Shown here one piece after another: positions 47,611-56,170 of a stretch of 64,000 bases of DNA. Within the stretch, counting starts at the first letter, position 1, and each line of letters begins with the position of its first letter. Made by a program: the position numbers and the translations under genes. The stretch lies in contig NZ_NXIE01000003.1 of NCBI RefSeq assembly GCF_004116625.1, positions 186,001 through 250,000 on the forward strand, in the 5' to 3' direction. Source of the stretch: Halarcobacter mediterraneus. GTDB taxonomy: Bacteria > Campylobacterota > Campylobacteria > Campylobacterales > Arcobacteraceae. Below the pieces are notes generated by a model. The model was not told the DNA's origin. It worked only from the letters and a program-made list of their open reading frames with translations, and did not search any database.

Positions 47611-47796
47611 ATGGCAAAAGAATTAAAAGAAAAAAAAGTTGCTAAAATAGCTAAGAAAGCTGCTAAAAAAGTTGCTAAGAAAAAAGACGTAAAAAAAGTT
47701 GCTAAAAAAGTTACAAAAAAAGTTTTAAAATTAAAACCAACAAAAGTTAAAAAAGCTAAAAAAGCTGCTAAAAAAGTTGCTAAAAAAGCTGCTTAA
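47611..47796 (+). CDS. Lysine-rich histone-H1-like small protein
   Basis: A 61-residue protein, 29 of them lysine, with no arginine, aromatic or cysteine residues. It is built from repeats of KKAAKKVAK and KKVAKK, as in the C-terminal tails of eukaryotic histone H1 and in bacterial Hc1/AlgP-like proteins. It probably binds DNA or RNA by charge. AAAGGAAAAATT before the ATG is a good ribosome-binding site and a strong terminator follows, so it is a real single-gene unit. Its coding DNA is itself repetitive, prone to slippage. Confidence 0.8.
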   Translation: MAKELKEKKVAKIAKKAAKKVAKKKDVKKVAKKVTKKVLKLKPTKVKKAKKAAKKVAKKAA

Positions 47797-47813
47797 TAAA
47801 TAACTTACTTAAT

Positions 47814-47845
47814 AAAAAGGGCTAGTTTATTAACTAGCCCTTTTT
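47814..47845 (+). terminator. Rho-independent terminator of the lysine-rich gene
   Basis: Perfect 14-bp stem AAAAAGGGCTAGTT (47814-47827), loop TATT, AACTAGCCCTTTTT (47832-47845), 18 bases after the stop. Confidence 0.93.
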
Positions 47846-47911
47846 AATTAAACTTTCTATATAATTTCTTCTCAATCTATTTACTAAAATTATTAATTTA
47901 ACAAAAAAATC

Positions 47912-47940
47912 TTGACATTATTACTAATTAGTATTATAAT
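47912..47940 (+). promoter_or_regulatory. marR promoter with palindromic operator in the spacer
   Basis: TTGACA (47912-47917), 17 bases, TATAAT (47935-47940): a consensus sigma-70 promoter. The perfect palindrome TACTAATTAGTA (47922-47933) fills the spacer, an ideal position for repression. The same palindrome recurs before yceI. Confidence 0.85.
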
Positions 47941-47961
47941 TTTATTTTAGGAGTTAGGTTT

Positions 47962-48414
47962 ATGATAAAAGAATCACTTAAAAGTTATGGGAAAAGAACT
48001 GATAAGTCAATGAAAACTATAGTAAAACTAGAGAGACTTAGACTTAAGATTCATAATAATACAGTAAATTATTTAAGTGAATACAATCTAACTTTTAATC
48101 AGTTTAAGGTGCTTGAAGTACTTTATCATCGTGGTGATTTAAATACCAGTTCAATTACAAAACTTACTATGAGTACACCTGGAAATATTACAGTAGTAAT
48201 AAAAAATCTAAAAAGAGATGGACTAATTACCTCAATTAAACTTCCTCAAGATAGAAGAAATTCTATTCTTACATTAACAGAAGAAGGTAAGCTTTTAATT
48301 GAAAAAGTATTTCCAGACCATGCAAAAAAGTTATATAATTCATTATCAGTTTTAAATGAGCAAGAACTTGGTACTTTATATAATCTTTTAGATAAGGTTT
48401 ATCAAGCAAACTAA
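47962..48414 (+). CDS. MarR-family transcriptional regulator
   Basis: A 150-residue winged-helix repressor. The core has LTFNQFKVLEVLYHRGDL, the recognition helix TMSTPGNITVVIKNLKRDGLI and the wing LPQDRRNSILTLTEEGKLLI. Helices at both ends form the dimer interface. It follows a consensus promoter with an operator-like palindrome and a TAGGAGTTAGG ribosome-binding site. The same palindrome before yceI points to control of the yceI-dioxygenase-pirin operon and itself. No Cys for redox sensing stands out; the inducer is unknown. Confidence 0.93.
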   Translation: MIKESLKSYGKRTDKSMKTIVKLERLRLKIHNNTVNYLSEYNLTFNQFKVLEVLYHRGDLNTSSITKLTMSTPGNITVVIKNLKRDGLITSIKLPQDRRNSILTLTEEGKLLIEKVFPDHAKKLYNSLSVLNEQELGTLYNLLDKVYQAN

Positions 48415-48430
48415 AAAATTTTACATTTAT

Positions 48431-48446
48431 ATTACTAATTAGTAGT
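48431..48446 (+). promoter_or_regulatory. Second MarR-type palindrome, upstream of yceI
   Basis: TACTAATTAGTA (48433-48444) is identical to the palindrome in the marR promoter, 24 bases before the yceI ATG. The -10/-35 elements for this promoter are not clear. Confidence 0.75.
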
Positions 48447-48468
48447 AATAAAACAAAAAGGACGATTT

Positions 48469-49038
48469 ATGACAAAGTTAATGAAAGCAGGTTTAGTTTC
48501 AATTTTAGCAACAAGTGCACTATATGCAGGTACATATAATTTAGATAAGAGCCATTCAAATGTTGGTTTTAAAGTAAAACATATGATGATTTCAAATGTA
48601 ACGGGAAGTTTTAATGACTTTACTGGTTCTTTTGAATATGATGAAAAAACAAAAACACTAAAATCACTAAATGGTACTGTAAAAGTAGCCTCAATTGATA
48701 CTGCAAATAAAAAAAGAGATGATCACTTAAAAGAATCTGATTTCTTCGCAGTTAATAAATATCCAGAAATTACATTTAAATTAGATAAAGTAGAAGGGGA
48801 TAAAGCCCATGGTAAACTAACTATGAGAGGTGTTACAAAAGATATTACTTTAGACTTAGAAAATAATGGTTCGATAAAAGATCCTTGGGGAAATACTAGA
48901 GTTGGGCTTGTATTAACTGGAAAAATTGATAGATTTGATTATGGAATAAAATATAATACAGTATTAGAAGCAGGTGGTCTAGCAGTAGGGAAAGAAGTAA
49001 AACTAATTGTAGAACTAGAAGGTATCTTAGCTAAGTAA
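48469..49038 (+). CDS. YceI-family periplasmic lipid-binding-like protein
   Basis: A 189-residue protein with a signal peptide (about 1-20, LVSILATSALYA). The mature part has YceI hallmarks: YNLDKSHSNVGFKVKHMMIS near the start, RDDHLKESDFFAVNKYPEITFK, and FDYGIKYN near the end. YceI domains are lipocalin-like barrels binding isoprenoid-like molecules in the periplasm. It is first in an operon with a dioxygenase (27 bases) and pirin, behind a MarR palindrome. AAAAGGACG precedes the ATG. Confidence 0.93.
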   Translation: MTKLMKAGLVSILATSALYAGTYNLDKSHSNVGFKVKHMMISNVTGSFNDFTGSFEYDEKTKTLKSLNGTVKVASIDTANKKRDDHLKESDFFAVNKYPEITFKLDKVEGDKAHGKLTMRGVTKDITLDLENNGSIKDPWGNTRVGLVLTGKIDRFDYGIKYNTVLEAGGLAVGKEVKLIVELEGILAK

Positions 49039-49065
49039 TTAGCTAAGGTCCTTCAAGGACTAATT

Positions 49066-49848
49066 ATGAAAAGTACTACCTTTCCTTCATTATTTATTTC
49101 ACATGGTGCACCAAATATTGTATTACAAAATACTCAAAGTAATAAAAATATTAATTCTTTTTCAAAAACATTAAAGAAACCAAAATATATTATTATTTTT
49201 TCTTCTCATTATTTAACTAAAGACTTAAAAATTATAAACTACACAACAAAAGATTTAATGTATGATTTTTATGGTTTTGAAAGAGAGTTATACGAATATA
49301 AATATGATATATCAAGTAATAAAGATATATCATTAAAAGTTTTTAATCACTTAAAAGAAAATGGTATTAATGTGTCAATTGATGCTCTAAGAACAAGTTT
49401 TGACCATGGAGTTTGGACTTGTTTAGCTCTTATGTATGAAAAAATAGATATTCCTATTATTCAACTTTCATTGCCTTATTCATACTCTTATGAAGAATTA
49501 ATCCATTTAGGAGAAATTATAAAAGAATTAAAAGATGAAGCTATGATTATTGGTAGTGGAGGAATTACCCATAACTTAAGAGGCATCTCCCATAGTAATG
49601 AAATAAAAAAATATGCTAAAGAATTTAATGAAATTGTTATTAAGACTATAGAAGAAGCAGATGAAAATAGTCTTATAAATATAACCAAAGAGAAAAGCTT
49701 CTATCAAAATCATCCTTCATCTGAACATTTTATTCCACTATATATAATCTATGGAAGTGCTTATAATAAAAAAGGTATCTCTTTTAATAGTGAATTTATG
49801 TACTCTAATATCTCAATGGAGTCTTTTGCCTTTGATAAAGGAAACTAA
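49066..49848 (+). CDS. DODA-type (LigB/YgiD) extradiol ring-cleavage dioxygenase
   Basis: A 260-residue protein of the YgiD/LigB family. SLFISHGAPNIVL carries the first metal His; SSHYLTKD and TSFDHGVWTCLALMY carry the next conserved histidines, and SGGITHNLRG another; EHFIPLYIIYGSA lies near the end. Such enzymes open catechol-type rings with a metal centre, though many are uncharacterised. It sits between yceI and a pirin gene with only one base between stop and the next ATG. Its place in a MarR-controlled operon suggests detoxification of phenolics or quinones, which is inference. Confidence 0.88.
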   Translation: MKSTTFPSLFISHGAPNIVLQNTQSNKNINSFSKTLKKPKYIIIFSSHYLTKDLKIINYTTKDLMYDFYGFERELYEYKYDISSNKDISLKVFNHLKENGINVSIDALRTSFDHGVWTCLALMYEKIDIPIIQLSLPYSYSYEELIHLGEIIKELKDEAMIIGSGGITHNLRGISHSNEIKKYAKEFNEIVIKTIEEADENSLINITKEKSFYQNHPSSEHFIPLYIIYGSAYNKKGISFNSEFMYSNISMESFAFDKGN

Positions 49849-50553
49849 ATGATCAAAAAAATTACAAAAGAAAGTATGGGGAAATCAAATTTAGGTTGGC
49901 TAGAAAGTAGATTTCATTTCTCTTTTGCAGAATATAGAAATCCAAATAATATCAACTTTGGTGTTTTAAGAGTTTTAAATGATGATATTATTCATCCCAA
50001 AAGTGGTTTCAATACTCATCCACATCAAAATATGGAGATAATTACATATATTATTGAAGGTGAGATTACACATAAAGATTCAATGAATAATTCCGAAACT
50101 CTAAAAAGAGGAGAAGTGCAATATTTAAGTGCAGGTGATGGAATTTTTCATAGTGAATATAATCTACATAAAAGTAAAGACTTACGAGTTCTTCAAATTT
50201 GGATTATACCTCCTAAAAAAGGCTTACCTTCCCTTTATGGTTCCTATAAATATAAAGAAAAACAAAGAAAAAACACTTTGCTAAATATAGTTTCTTCCCT
50301 CGAAGGTGAAGCTCCTATAAAAATTCATCAAGATGTAAATTTATATGTAAGTGAATTAGAAAAAGGAAAGACTTTGGACTTTAAAGTAATTAAAAATAGA
50401 CAAATATATTTTGTACAGATTGAAGGGACTTCATTAATAAATGGTAATGAGATAAATGGAGGTGATGCAATGGAAATTACTAAAGAAAAAGATTTAACTA
50501 TTGAAGCAACTACAGACTCTCACTTCTTATTTATTGAAATGAAAGAAACATAA
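49849..50553 (+). CDS. Pirin-family (YhhW-like) protein
   Basis: A 234-residue bicupin. The N-terminal cupin has GFNTHPHQNMEIITYIIEGEITHKDS with metal-binding His-x-His and Glu, and LKRGEVQYLSAGDGIFHSEYN, the pirin signature. The C-terminal cupin (about 130-230) lacks obvious metal ligands. YhhW from E. coli has quercetinase activity. It directly abuts the dioxygenase gene, so the two are co-translated. A terminator begins in its stop codon. Confidence 0.93.
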   Translation: MIKKITKESMGKSNLGWLESRFHFSFAEYRNPNNINFGVLRVLNDDIIHPKSGFNTHPHQNMEIITYIIEGEITHKDSMNNSETLKRGEVQYLSAGDGIFHSEYNLHKSKDLRVLQIWIIPPKKGLPSLYGSYKYKEKQRKNTLLNIVSSLEGEAPIKIHQDVNLYVSELEKGKTLDFKVIKNRQIYFVQIEGTSLINGNEINGGDAMEITKEKDLTIEATTDSHFLFIEMKET

Positions 50554-50579
50554 AAGGCAAGTTTTTACACTTGCCTTTT
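50552..50579. terminator. Terminator of the yceI-dioxygenase-pirin operon
   Basis: Stem AAAAGGCAAGT (50552-50562), loop TTTTAC-like, ACTTGCCTTTT (50569-50579), then T/A-rich sequence. It begins inside the pirin stop codon (50551-50553). Confidence 0.85.
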
Positions 50580-50597
50580 AATTTTAGAAGTAAAAGA

Positions 50598-51593
50598 TTA
50601 AATATATTCTACTTCTTTTTCTCCGGCTTTAATTTCCCCAATAACATAACCATCTGTGTTTTCTAATACAGAATCTACATTTGAAGGATTTACAACAAGA
50701 ACCATACCAACACCCATGTTAAATGTTCTGTACATCTCTTCTTGTTCTACGAATTGTCCCATATAATCAAATATTGGTAATACCTGGATTTTACTTCTAT
50801 CAACAACTGCTTTTAAGTTGTCTGGAAGTACTCTTGGTAAGTTTTCAGTAATACCACCACCTGTAATATGTGCTAAGGCATTGATTTTATCTTTATTAGC
50901 TTTGAATTCTTTAACATAAATTCTTGTTGGTTCTAATAAAACATCTTTTAAAATTTTACCATCAAATTCATCTTCTAAAGTCATTCCAAGTTTTTCTAAA
51001 AGAAGTTTTCTAACAAGAGAGAATCCATTTGAGTGAACACCTGAAGAAGGAAGTGCGATTAAAACATCACCCTCTTCTATTTTTTCAATTCTGTTTAACT
51101 CTTCTTTTTCTGCAATACCTACACAAAAACCTGCTAAATCAAAATCACCTTCTTTGTACATACCAGGCATTTCAGCAGTTTCACCACCTACTAATGCACA
51201 TTCAGATCTAATACAACCTTCTGCAATACCTTTTACAACATCAGTTGCTGCATCAACTTCTAACTTTGCAGTTGCATAGTAATCTAGGAAAAATAATGGC
51301 TCTCCAAAATTACAAAGTAAGTCATTTGTACACATTGCAACTAAGTCAATTCCTACTGTATCAAATTTTTTTGAGTCAATCGCTAGTTTAAGTTTTGTAC
51401 CTACCCCATCAGTTCCTGATAATAAAACTGGTTTTTTATATCCTGTTGGTAATTCAAATGCTCCTGCAAATGAACCAATTCCTCCAAGTACTCCTGGGAT
51501 TAAAGTAGATTTAACATGTGGTTTAATATTTTCAACAAACTGGTTACCAGCATCAATATCTACACCAGCATCTTTGTAACTTACTGTTGACAT
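50598..51593 (-). CDS. purM: Phosphoribosylformylglycinamidine cyclo-ligase (AIR synthase)
   Basis: A 331-residue enzyme of purine synthesis. SYKDAGVDIDAGNQFVE at the N-terminus, LLSGTDGVGTKLKLA, DLVAMCTNDLLCNFGEPLFFLDYYAT, GGETAEMPGMY and ITGGGITENLPRVLP are the family's conserved stretches. It closes the imidazole ring to form AIR. It stands alone on the minus strand, convergent with the pirin operon and divergent from the next gene. Normal length. Confidence 0.98.
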   Translation of the reverse strand: MSTVSYKDAGVDIDAGNQFVENIKPHVKSTLIPGVLGGIGSFAGAFELPTGYKKPVLLSGTDGVGTKLKLAIDSKKFDTVGIDLVAMCTNDLLCNFGEPLFFLDYYATAKLEVDAATDVVKGIAEGCIRSECALVGGETAEMPGMYKEGDFDLAGFCVGIAEKEELNRIEKIEEGDVLIALPSSGVHSNGFSLVRKLLLEKLGMTLEDEFDGKILKDVLLEPTRIYVKEFKANKDKINALAHITGGGITENLPRVLPDNLKAVVDRSKIQVLPIFDYMGQFVEQEEMYRTFNMGVGMVLVVNPSNVDSVLENTDGYVIGEIKAGEKEVEYI

Positions 51594-51744
51594 TACTTTC
51601 CTTCTTTTTTGATTTTTATGTACCTAATAGAACATTACTCTTAAATATAAGCTTAATTTTTTATGACCTTAAGATATATTCATTTAGTTTAATAGTATTT
51701 TGCTATTATACCTAAAATTTTATAAAATATAAGGACTTAAAAAA

Positions 51745-52290
51745 ATGAAGAATAATCAAGCCTTTAATGAAATGATGGTACATACTCCTATTTGTACGCA
51801 TAAAGAACCAGAAAATGTTTTAATTATTGGTTCAATTAATGACGATTTCAAAAAAGAAGTTGAAAAACATAATCTTAAAAATGTTGAATATGGTGACACT
51901 TCAGTTTTAACTTCAAAAAATGAAAAAAACATTGATGTAATGATTTTCACAGATATTGAGTTTGATGAAATGTTATTAGCGAATATTGATAGAGTTTTAA
52001 AAGATGATGGAGTAATAGCCCTTTCAACAAAAAGTTTTAGTAAAAATGATGATAAACTAAAAACAGATTTACAATTAGTTGGTAATAGTTTTTGGATTGC
52101 AATGCCATATAAATTTGGACATGAGACTGCAATTTTAGCTTCTAAAAAGTATCACCCAACAGCAGATATTATTTTACAAAGATCTGATTTACTAGTTGAC
52201 TTAGATTACTATTCAACTGAAATTCACCACGCATCTTTTGTATTCCCAGCAGCTCAATATAGAGCCTTAACTGGAATCGCAAAAAGATAA
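51745..52290 (+). CDS. Spermidine-synthase-like protein, shortened
   Basis: A 181-residue protein, against 260-290 for normal SpeE. The parts that match are FNEMMVHTPICTHKEPENVLIIG (N-terminal core strand), LKDDGVIALSTKS-like sequence and the C-terminal YYSTEIHHASFVFPAAQY, typical of the spermidine-synthase end. The N-terminal beta-barrel is missing, and the glycine-rich GGGDGG loop that binds decarboxylated SAM is altered to IGSINDD. It may be a degenerate or repurposed member with no synthase activity. It precedes coaE by 50 bases. Helicobacter and Arcobacter members of similar type exist, so it may be conserved rather than decaying. Confidence 0.7.
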   Translation: MKNNQAFNEMMVHTPICTHKEPENVLIIGSINDDFKKEVEKHNLKNVEYGDTSVLTSKNEKNIDVMIFTDIEFDEMLLANIDRVLKDDGVIALSTKSFSKNDDKLKTDLQLVGNSFWIAMPYKFGHETAILASKKYHPTADIILQRSDLLVDLDYYSTEIHHASFVFPAAQYRALTGIAKR

Positions 52291-52340
52291 TCTTCCCTCA
52301 ATAATCATAAATAAATCATTTTTGTAGTAAAATATTTACT

Positions 52341-52931
52341 ATGAGTAATGATTTATTTAAAAATGCAATCGCCTTAACAGGTGGAATATCTACAGGTAAA
52401 AGTACAGTTTGTAACCTTTTTAAACTTCATGGTTTTTTAATTATTGATGCAGATGAGATTTCTCATAGACTGCTTGACGAGAACTCTGCAAAGATTGCAG
52501 AAATGTTTGGTAGCCAATATGTAAAAGATGGTAAAGTTTTAAGAAAAGAGCTTGGGAAAATCATTTTTACAAATGAAGAAAATAAACAAAGATTAGAAAA
52601 TCTTCTTCATCCTCTTATCAAAGATGATATTGTAAAAAAGTCAAGACTTTTTGAAAGTCAAAATAAACCTTATTTTATTGATATTCCTCTATTTTTTGAA
52701 AAAATGCACTACCCTATTCCTAAGTCTTTAGTTGTTTATACTCCAAAAGATTTGCAAATTAAACGATTAATGAAAAGAGACAATATAGATGAAAAAGAAG
52801 CACTTGTAAAAATCTCAAATCAATGGGATATAGAAAAGAAAAAAGAGTTAGCTGATATGATAATTGATAACTCAAAAGATTTAAAAAATTTACAAGATGA
52901 AGTTGAAAGAATTATAGGAGAAATTATATGA
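52341..52931 (+). CDS. coaE: Dephospho-CoA kinase
   Basis: A 196-residue P-loop kinase for the last step of CoA synthesis. P-loop ALTGGISTGKSTVCNLF (residues about 11-27), DADEISHRLL (the substrate-binding Asp), and HPLIKDDI are present. Its last 4 bases overlap dapF. It opens the tight run coaE-dapF-glucosaminidase-purT-lipoprotein-kinase. Normal length. Confidence 0.96.
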   Translation: MSNDLFKNAIALTGGISTGKSTVCNLFKLHGFLIIDADEISHRLLDENSAKIAEMFGSQYVKDGKVLRKELGKIIFTNEENKQRLENLLHPLIKDDIVKKSRLFESQNKPYFIDIPLFFEKMHYPIPKSLVVYTPKDLQIKRLMKRDNIDEKEALVKISNQWDIEKKKELADMIIDNSKDLKNLQDEVERIIGEII

Positions 52932-53668
52932 CATATACAAAATACTCTGCAAGTGGAAATGACTTTATAATCTTTCACACTTTTGTTGAACAAGATTTTT
53001 CTAACAAAGCAATTGAATTATGTAATAGAACAGAAGGAATTGGTGCTGATGGTTTAGTGGCACTAGTTCCTAGTAATGAAGCAGATTTCAAATGGTTATT
53101 TTACAATAGTGATGGAAGTGTTGCTTCAATGTGTGGAAATGCTACAAGAGCAGTTGCACATTATGCCTATACAAATGGTCTAGCTCAAGAAAAAATGAAA
53201 TTTCTAACAAAAGCTGGAATTATTGAATCATCAGTTGAAAACAATATAGTGGAAACACAAATGACTGAGCCTAAAGTTATCAAAGAAGCTTTTGAAGAAG
53301 AAGGACGTACTTGGTACTTAATAGATACAGGAGTTCCCCATTTAGTCACAATAGTTGATGATTTAGAAAAATATGATCATGATTTAAGTGCAAAAATGAG
53401 ATATAAATATAATGCAAATGTAAATTTTGTGAAAACTGAAGATAAAAAACTTTTTGTAAGAACCTATGAAAGGGGTGTAGAAGGAGAGACTAAAGCTTGT
53501 GGAACAGGTATGGTTGCTTGTTTTTTAAGATGTCTTGATTTAAATCTTGTTGATGAAAAAACATTAGTTTATCCAAAAAGTATGGAAGAACTTACCATCT
53601 CTAAAATTAATAAAAAAATCTATTTTAAAGGTGCAATAAAAAAGATTTTTACTACATCTATAGGATAG
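52928..53668 (+). CDS. dapF: Diaminopimelate epimerase
   Basis: A 246-residue epimerase of the lysine/peptidoglycan pathway. YTKYSASGNDFIIFH at the start, NSDGSVASMCGNATRAVA with the first catalytic Cys, and TKACGTGMVAC with the second Cys are the hallmarks. It interconverts LL- and meso-diaminopimelate. It overlaps coaE by 4 bases and is followed by the glucosaminidase after 4 bases. Slightly shorter than the E. coli enzyme (274) but complete at the active site. Confidence 0.96.
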   Translation: MTYTKYSASGNDFIIFHTFVEQDFSNKAIELCNRTEGIGADGLVALVPSNEADFKWLFYNSDGSVASMCGNATRAVAHYAYTNGLAQEKMKFLTKAGIIESSVENNIVETQMTEPKVIKEAFEEEGRTWYLIDTGVPHLVTIVDDLEKYDHDLSAKMRYKYNANVNFVKTEDKKLFVRTYERGVEGETKACGTGMVACFLRCLDLNLVDEKTLVYPKSMEELTISKINKKIYFKGAIKKIFTTSIG

Positions 53669-53672
53669 CTAA

Positions 53673-54428
53673 ATGAAATTATTAAAAAATCTATTTCTTG
53701 CCTGTTTTATTGCTAGTTTATCCCTGGCAGAAACAGCTACAAAAGGTTTTCCTCAAGAATATTATAAATTAAGAGGGAAAAAAGCAAAAACATATTTTTT
53801 TAATTTTTTAGAAAAGAAAATAAGAGTAGAAAATATAAAAATTCTAACTGAAAGGATTTTTATATTATCCTTAAAAGGCAAAAAAAACTTAAATACTGAC
53901 TCAAAAGAGTATAAAAAACTTAAACAATTGCAAAAAAAATACAAAGTACAAGATCTTTATGATTATAAAAAATTCTTAAAAAGAATAGATATTATTCCCC
54001 CATCTTTAGCAATTGCACAAGCAGCAACAGAAAGTGCGTGGGGAAGAAGTAGATTTATAAGAGAAGCTAACAATATTTTTGGACATTGGACTTATAATCC
54101 TAAAATAGGTATGGTTCCAAGAGAAAGAGATGAAGACAAAAGACATCTTATACGTATTTTCCCTACACTTGAATCTTCTATTGCTATTTATATGAGAAAC
54201 TTAAATAGGACTTCTGCATATGAAGACTTTAGAACAAATAGACAAAAGATGAGAGAAAACAATGTATATATTGATGGTTATATTTTAAGTGGAGATATGA
54301 CTGAATATTCAGCAATTGGTCATAATTATGTATTAATTTTAAAATCTATTATTAAAAGATATAAACTTGCAGATTTAGATAAAAAATTCTATGAAAGAAC
54401 AAAATTCTTATTAAAAGGACAAAAATGA
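53673..54428 (+). CDS. Bax-like glucosaminidase-domain protein
   Basis: A 251-residue secreted protein with a signal peptide (about 1-20, [12 protein letters not shown]). The core, [35 protein letters not shown], is the glucosaminidase (Bax/FlgJ-like) active-site region with the catalytic Glu in [31 protein letters not shown] follows. It probably cuts peptidoglycan glycan strands in the periplasm. It lies between dapF and purT with overlaps or spacers of 4 bases, so it is in the same transcript. Confidence 0.87.
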   Translation: MKLLKNLFLACFIASLSLAETATKGFPQEYYKLRGKKAKTYFFNFLEKKIRVENIKILTERIFILSLKGKKNLNTDSKEYKKLKQLQKKYKVQDLYDYKKFLKRIDIIPPSLAIAQAATESAWGRSRFIREANNIFGHWTYNPKIGMVPRERDEDKRHLIRIFPTLESSIAIYMRNLNRTSAYEDFRTNRQKMRENNVYIDGYILSGDMTEYSAIGHNYVLILKSIIKRYKLADLDKKFYERTKFLLKGQK

Positions 54429-55594
54429 ATTTTACAGCACCTTTAAAAGCAGATTCTATAAAAGTTATGCTTCTTGGAAGTGGAGAGTTAGGGAAAGAGG
54501 TTATTATTGAAGCACAAAGATTAGGGATTGAAACTATTGCAGTTGATTCTTATAATAATGCTCCTGCACAATTAGTTGCAAATAAAGCATATACAATTAA
54601 TATGAAAAATAAAAATGAGATTTTAGATGTAATTAGAAGAGAAAAACCTGATTATATTTTACCTGAAGTAGAAGCTATTAATATTGATGCTTTATTTACA
54701 GCCCAAGAAGAAGGTTACCATGTAATTCCTAATGCAGATGCAGTAAATAAAACTATGAATAGAAAAAATATTAGAGAATTTGCAGCTGTTGAACTTAAAC
54801 TTCCTACTTCTAAATATGAATTTGTAACCACTTTTGAAGGTTTAGAAAAAGCAGCAGCAAATATTGGTTTCCCTTGTGTAATTAAGCCAGTTATGAGTTC
54901 TTCTGGCCATGGACAAAGTATTGCAAGAAGTGAAACTGATCTACAAAACTCTTGGGAACTTGCAAAGGAAGCTAGAGGTGATGCAAGTGAGTTAATCGTA
55001 GAAGAGTTTATCACTTTTGATTATGAAATCACCATGTTAACAGTTAGAAATGGGAAACAAACTGTATTTTGTGAACCAATTGGACATATACAAGAAGATG
55101 GTGACTATATTTTCTCATGGCAACCAATGAATATGAGTGAAGAGGCGAAAATAAAATCTCAAGAAGTTGCACAAAAAATCACTGATGGTTTAGGTGGAAG
55201 AGGTATTTTTGGTGTTGAACTATTTGTAAAAGGTGATGAAGTTTATTTTTCTGAAGTAAGTCCAAGACCACATGATACAGGTATGGTAACTATGATTACC
55301 CAATCTCAAAGTGAGTTTGCACTTCACATTAGAGCAGTCCTTGGATTACCTTTAGATTTCATTGATTATGGAGCAGGAGCAAGTGCTGCATACAAGGCTA
55401 AAGGAGATAGCTTTAATCCTAGTATAGAAATAAAAGATGAAGCCTTTACTAAAACTTCTTATGCAAGAGTGTTTGGGAAACCTCAAAGTCATAAAGGAAG
55501 AAGAATGGCAATTGCTTTAACATTTGATAAAGATAATAGTGATAAGGCATTACAACAAGCAAAAGAATTAATTGAAAATTATAGTGATAAATAA
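54425..55594 (+). CDS. purT: Formate-dependent phosphoribosylglycinamide formyltransferase
   Basis: A 389-residue ATP-grasp enzyme. The N-terminal part has [21 protein letters not shown] and [14 protein letters not shown]; the ATP-grasp domain has [63 protein letters not shown]; the end [19 protein letters not shown] is typical. It adds formate to GAR in purine synthesis. It overlaps the upstream gene by 4 bases and the next by one base. Confidence 0.97.
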   Translation: MNFTAPLKADSIKVMLLGSGELGKEVIIEAQRLGIETIAVDSYNNAPAQLVANKAYTINMKNKNEILDVIRREKPDYILPEVEAINIDALFTAQEEGYHVIPNADAVNKTMNRKNIREFAAVELKLPTSKYEFVTTFEGLEKAAANIGFPCVIKPVMSSSGHGQSIARSETDLQNSWELAKEARGDASELIVEEFITFDYEITMLTVRNGKQTVFCEPIGHIQEDGDYIFSWQPMNMSEEAKIKSQEVAQKITDGLGGRGIFGVELFVKGDEVYFSEVSPRPHDTGMVTMITQSQSEFALHIRAVLGLPLDFIDYGAGASAAYKAKGDSFNPSIEIKDEAFTKTSYARVFGKPQSHKGRRMAIALTFDKDNSDKALQQAKELIENYSDK

Positions 55595-56166
55595 TGATTA
55601 AATCTTTTTTCTTTATCTGTTCTATTTTATTTGTGTTTAGTGGATGTTTTTCTTTATCTTCACTTAATCCTTTTAGTGAAAATAAAGAAACCAAAAACTT
55701 TATTGAAATTCCTGATAATGCTCCAGCTTGGTTAAAGAATATAAAAGATGAAAATTATATTAGTACCTTTGGAGTATCTAAAATCAAAAAAAATGATGAT
55801 TTAAAATTTACTAAAAAGAAAGCATTGATTTTTGCAGGGAATAGACTAAGCCAAGAAATTTATTCTAAGACTCTTCGATTCTATAAAGACTATGAAGAAA
55901 GTCTTACAAATTCTAATTTATTTGATAAAGACTTAGAAAAACTTGCAAAAGAGGTTTCTATTAAATCTCTTTCAAAAAGTATTATAAAAAATACTTGGAT
56001 TGATGAAAATAAAGTTCTGTATGTAAAAATCTCAATTTCTAGTGATTTCGTTGCACAAGAAATACAAAGTGGGAGTAAACAACTTTTTAAAGTTGATAAA
56101 GATTTATATTCTAATATTTTATCTAATAGAGCAAAAGAAAAAATCATCAAATATCTAGAGGAGTAA
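55594..56166 (+). CDS. LPP20-family lipoprotein
   Basis: A 190-residue lipoprotein. The signal peptide ends in the lipobox VFSGC (Cys at about 18). The mature domain, starting APAWLKNIKDENYISTFGVS, resembles the LPP20 family of Helicobacter outer-membrane lipoproteins, with a long helix and strands (VSIKSLSKSIIKNTWIDENKVLYVKISIS). Its role is structural or unknown. It shares one base with purT and is followed by a kinase gene after 4 bases. Confidence 0.78.
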   Translation: MIKSFFFICSILFVFSGCFSLSSLNPFSENKETKNFIEIPDNAPAWLKNIKDENYISTFGVSKIKKNDDLKFTKKKALIFAGNRLSQEIYSKTLRFYKDYEESLTNSNLFDKDLEKLAKEVSIKSLSKSIIKNTWIDENKVLYVKISISSDFVAQEIQSGSKQLFKVDKDLYSNILSNRAKEKIIKYLEE

Positions 56167-56170
56167 TTTA

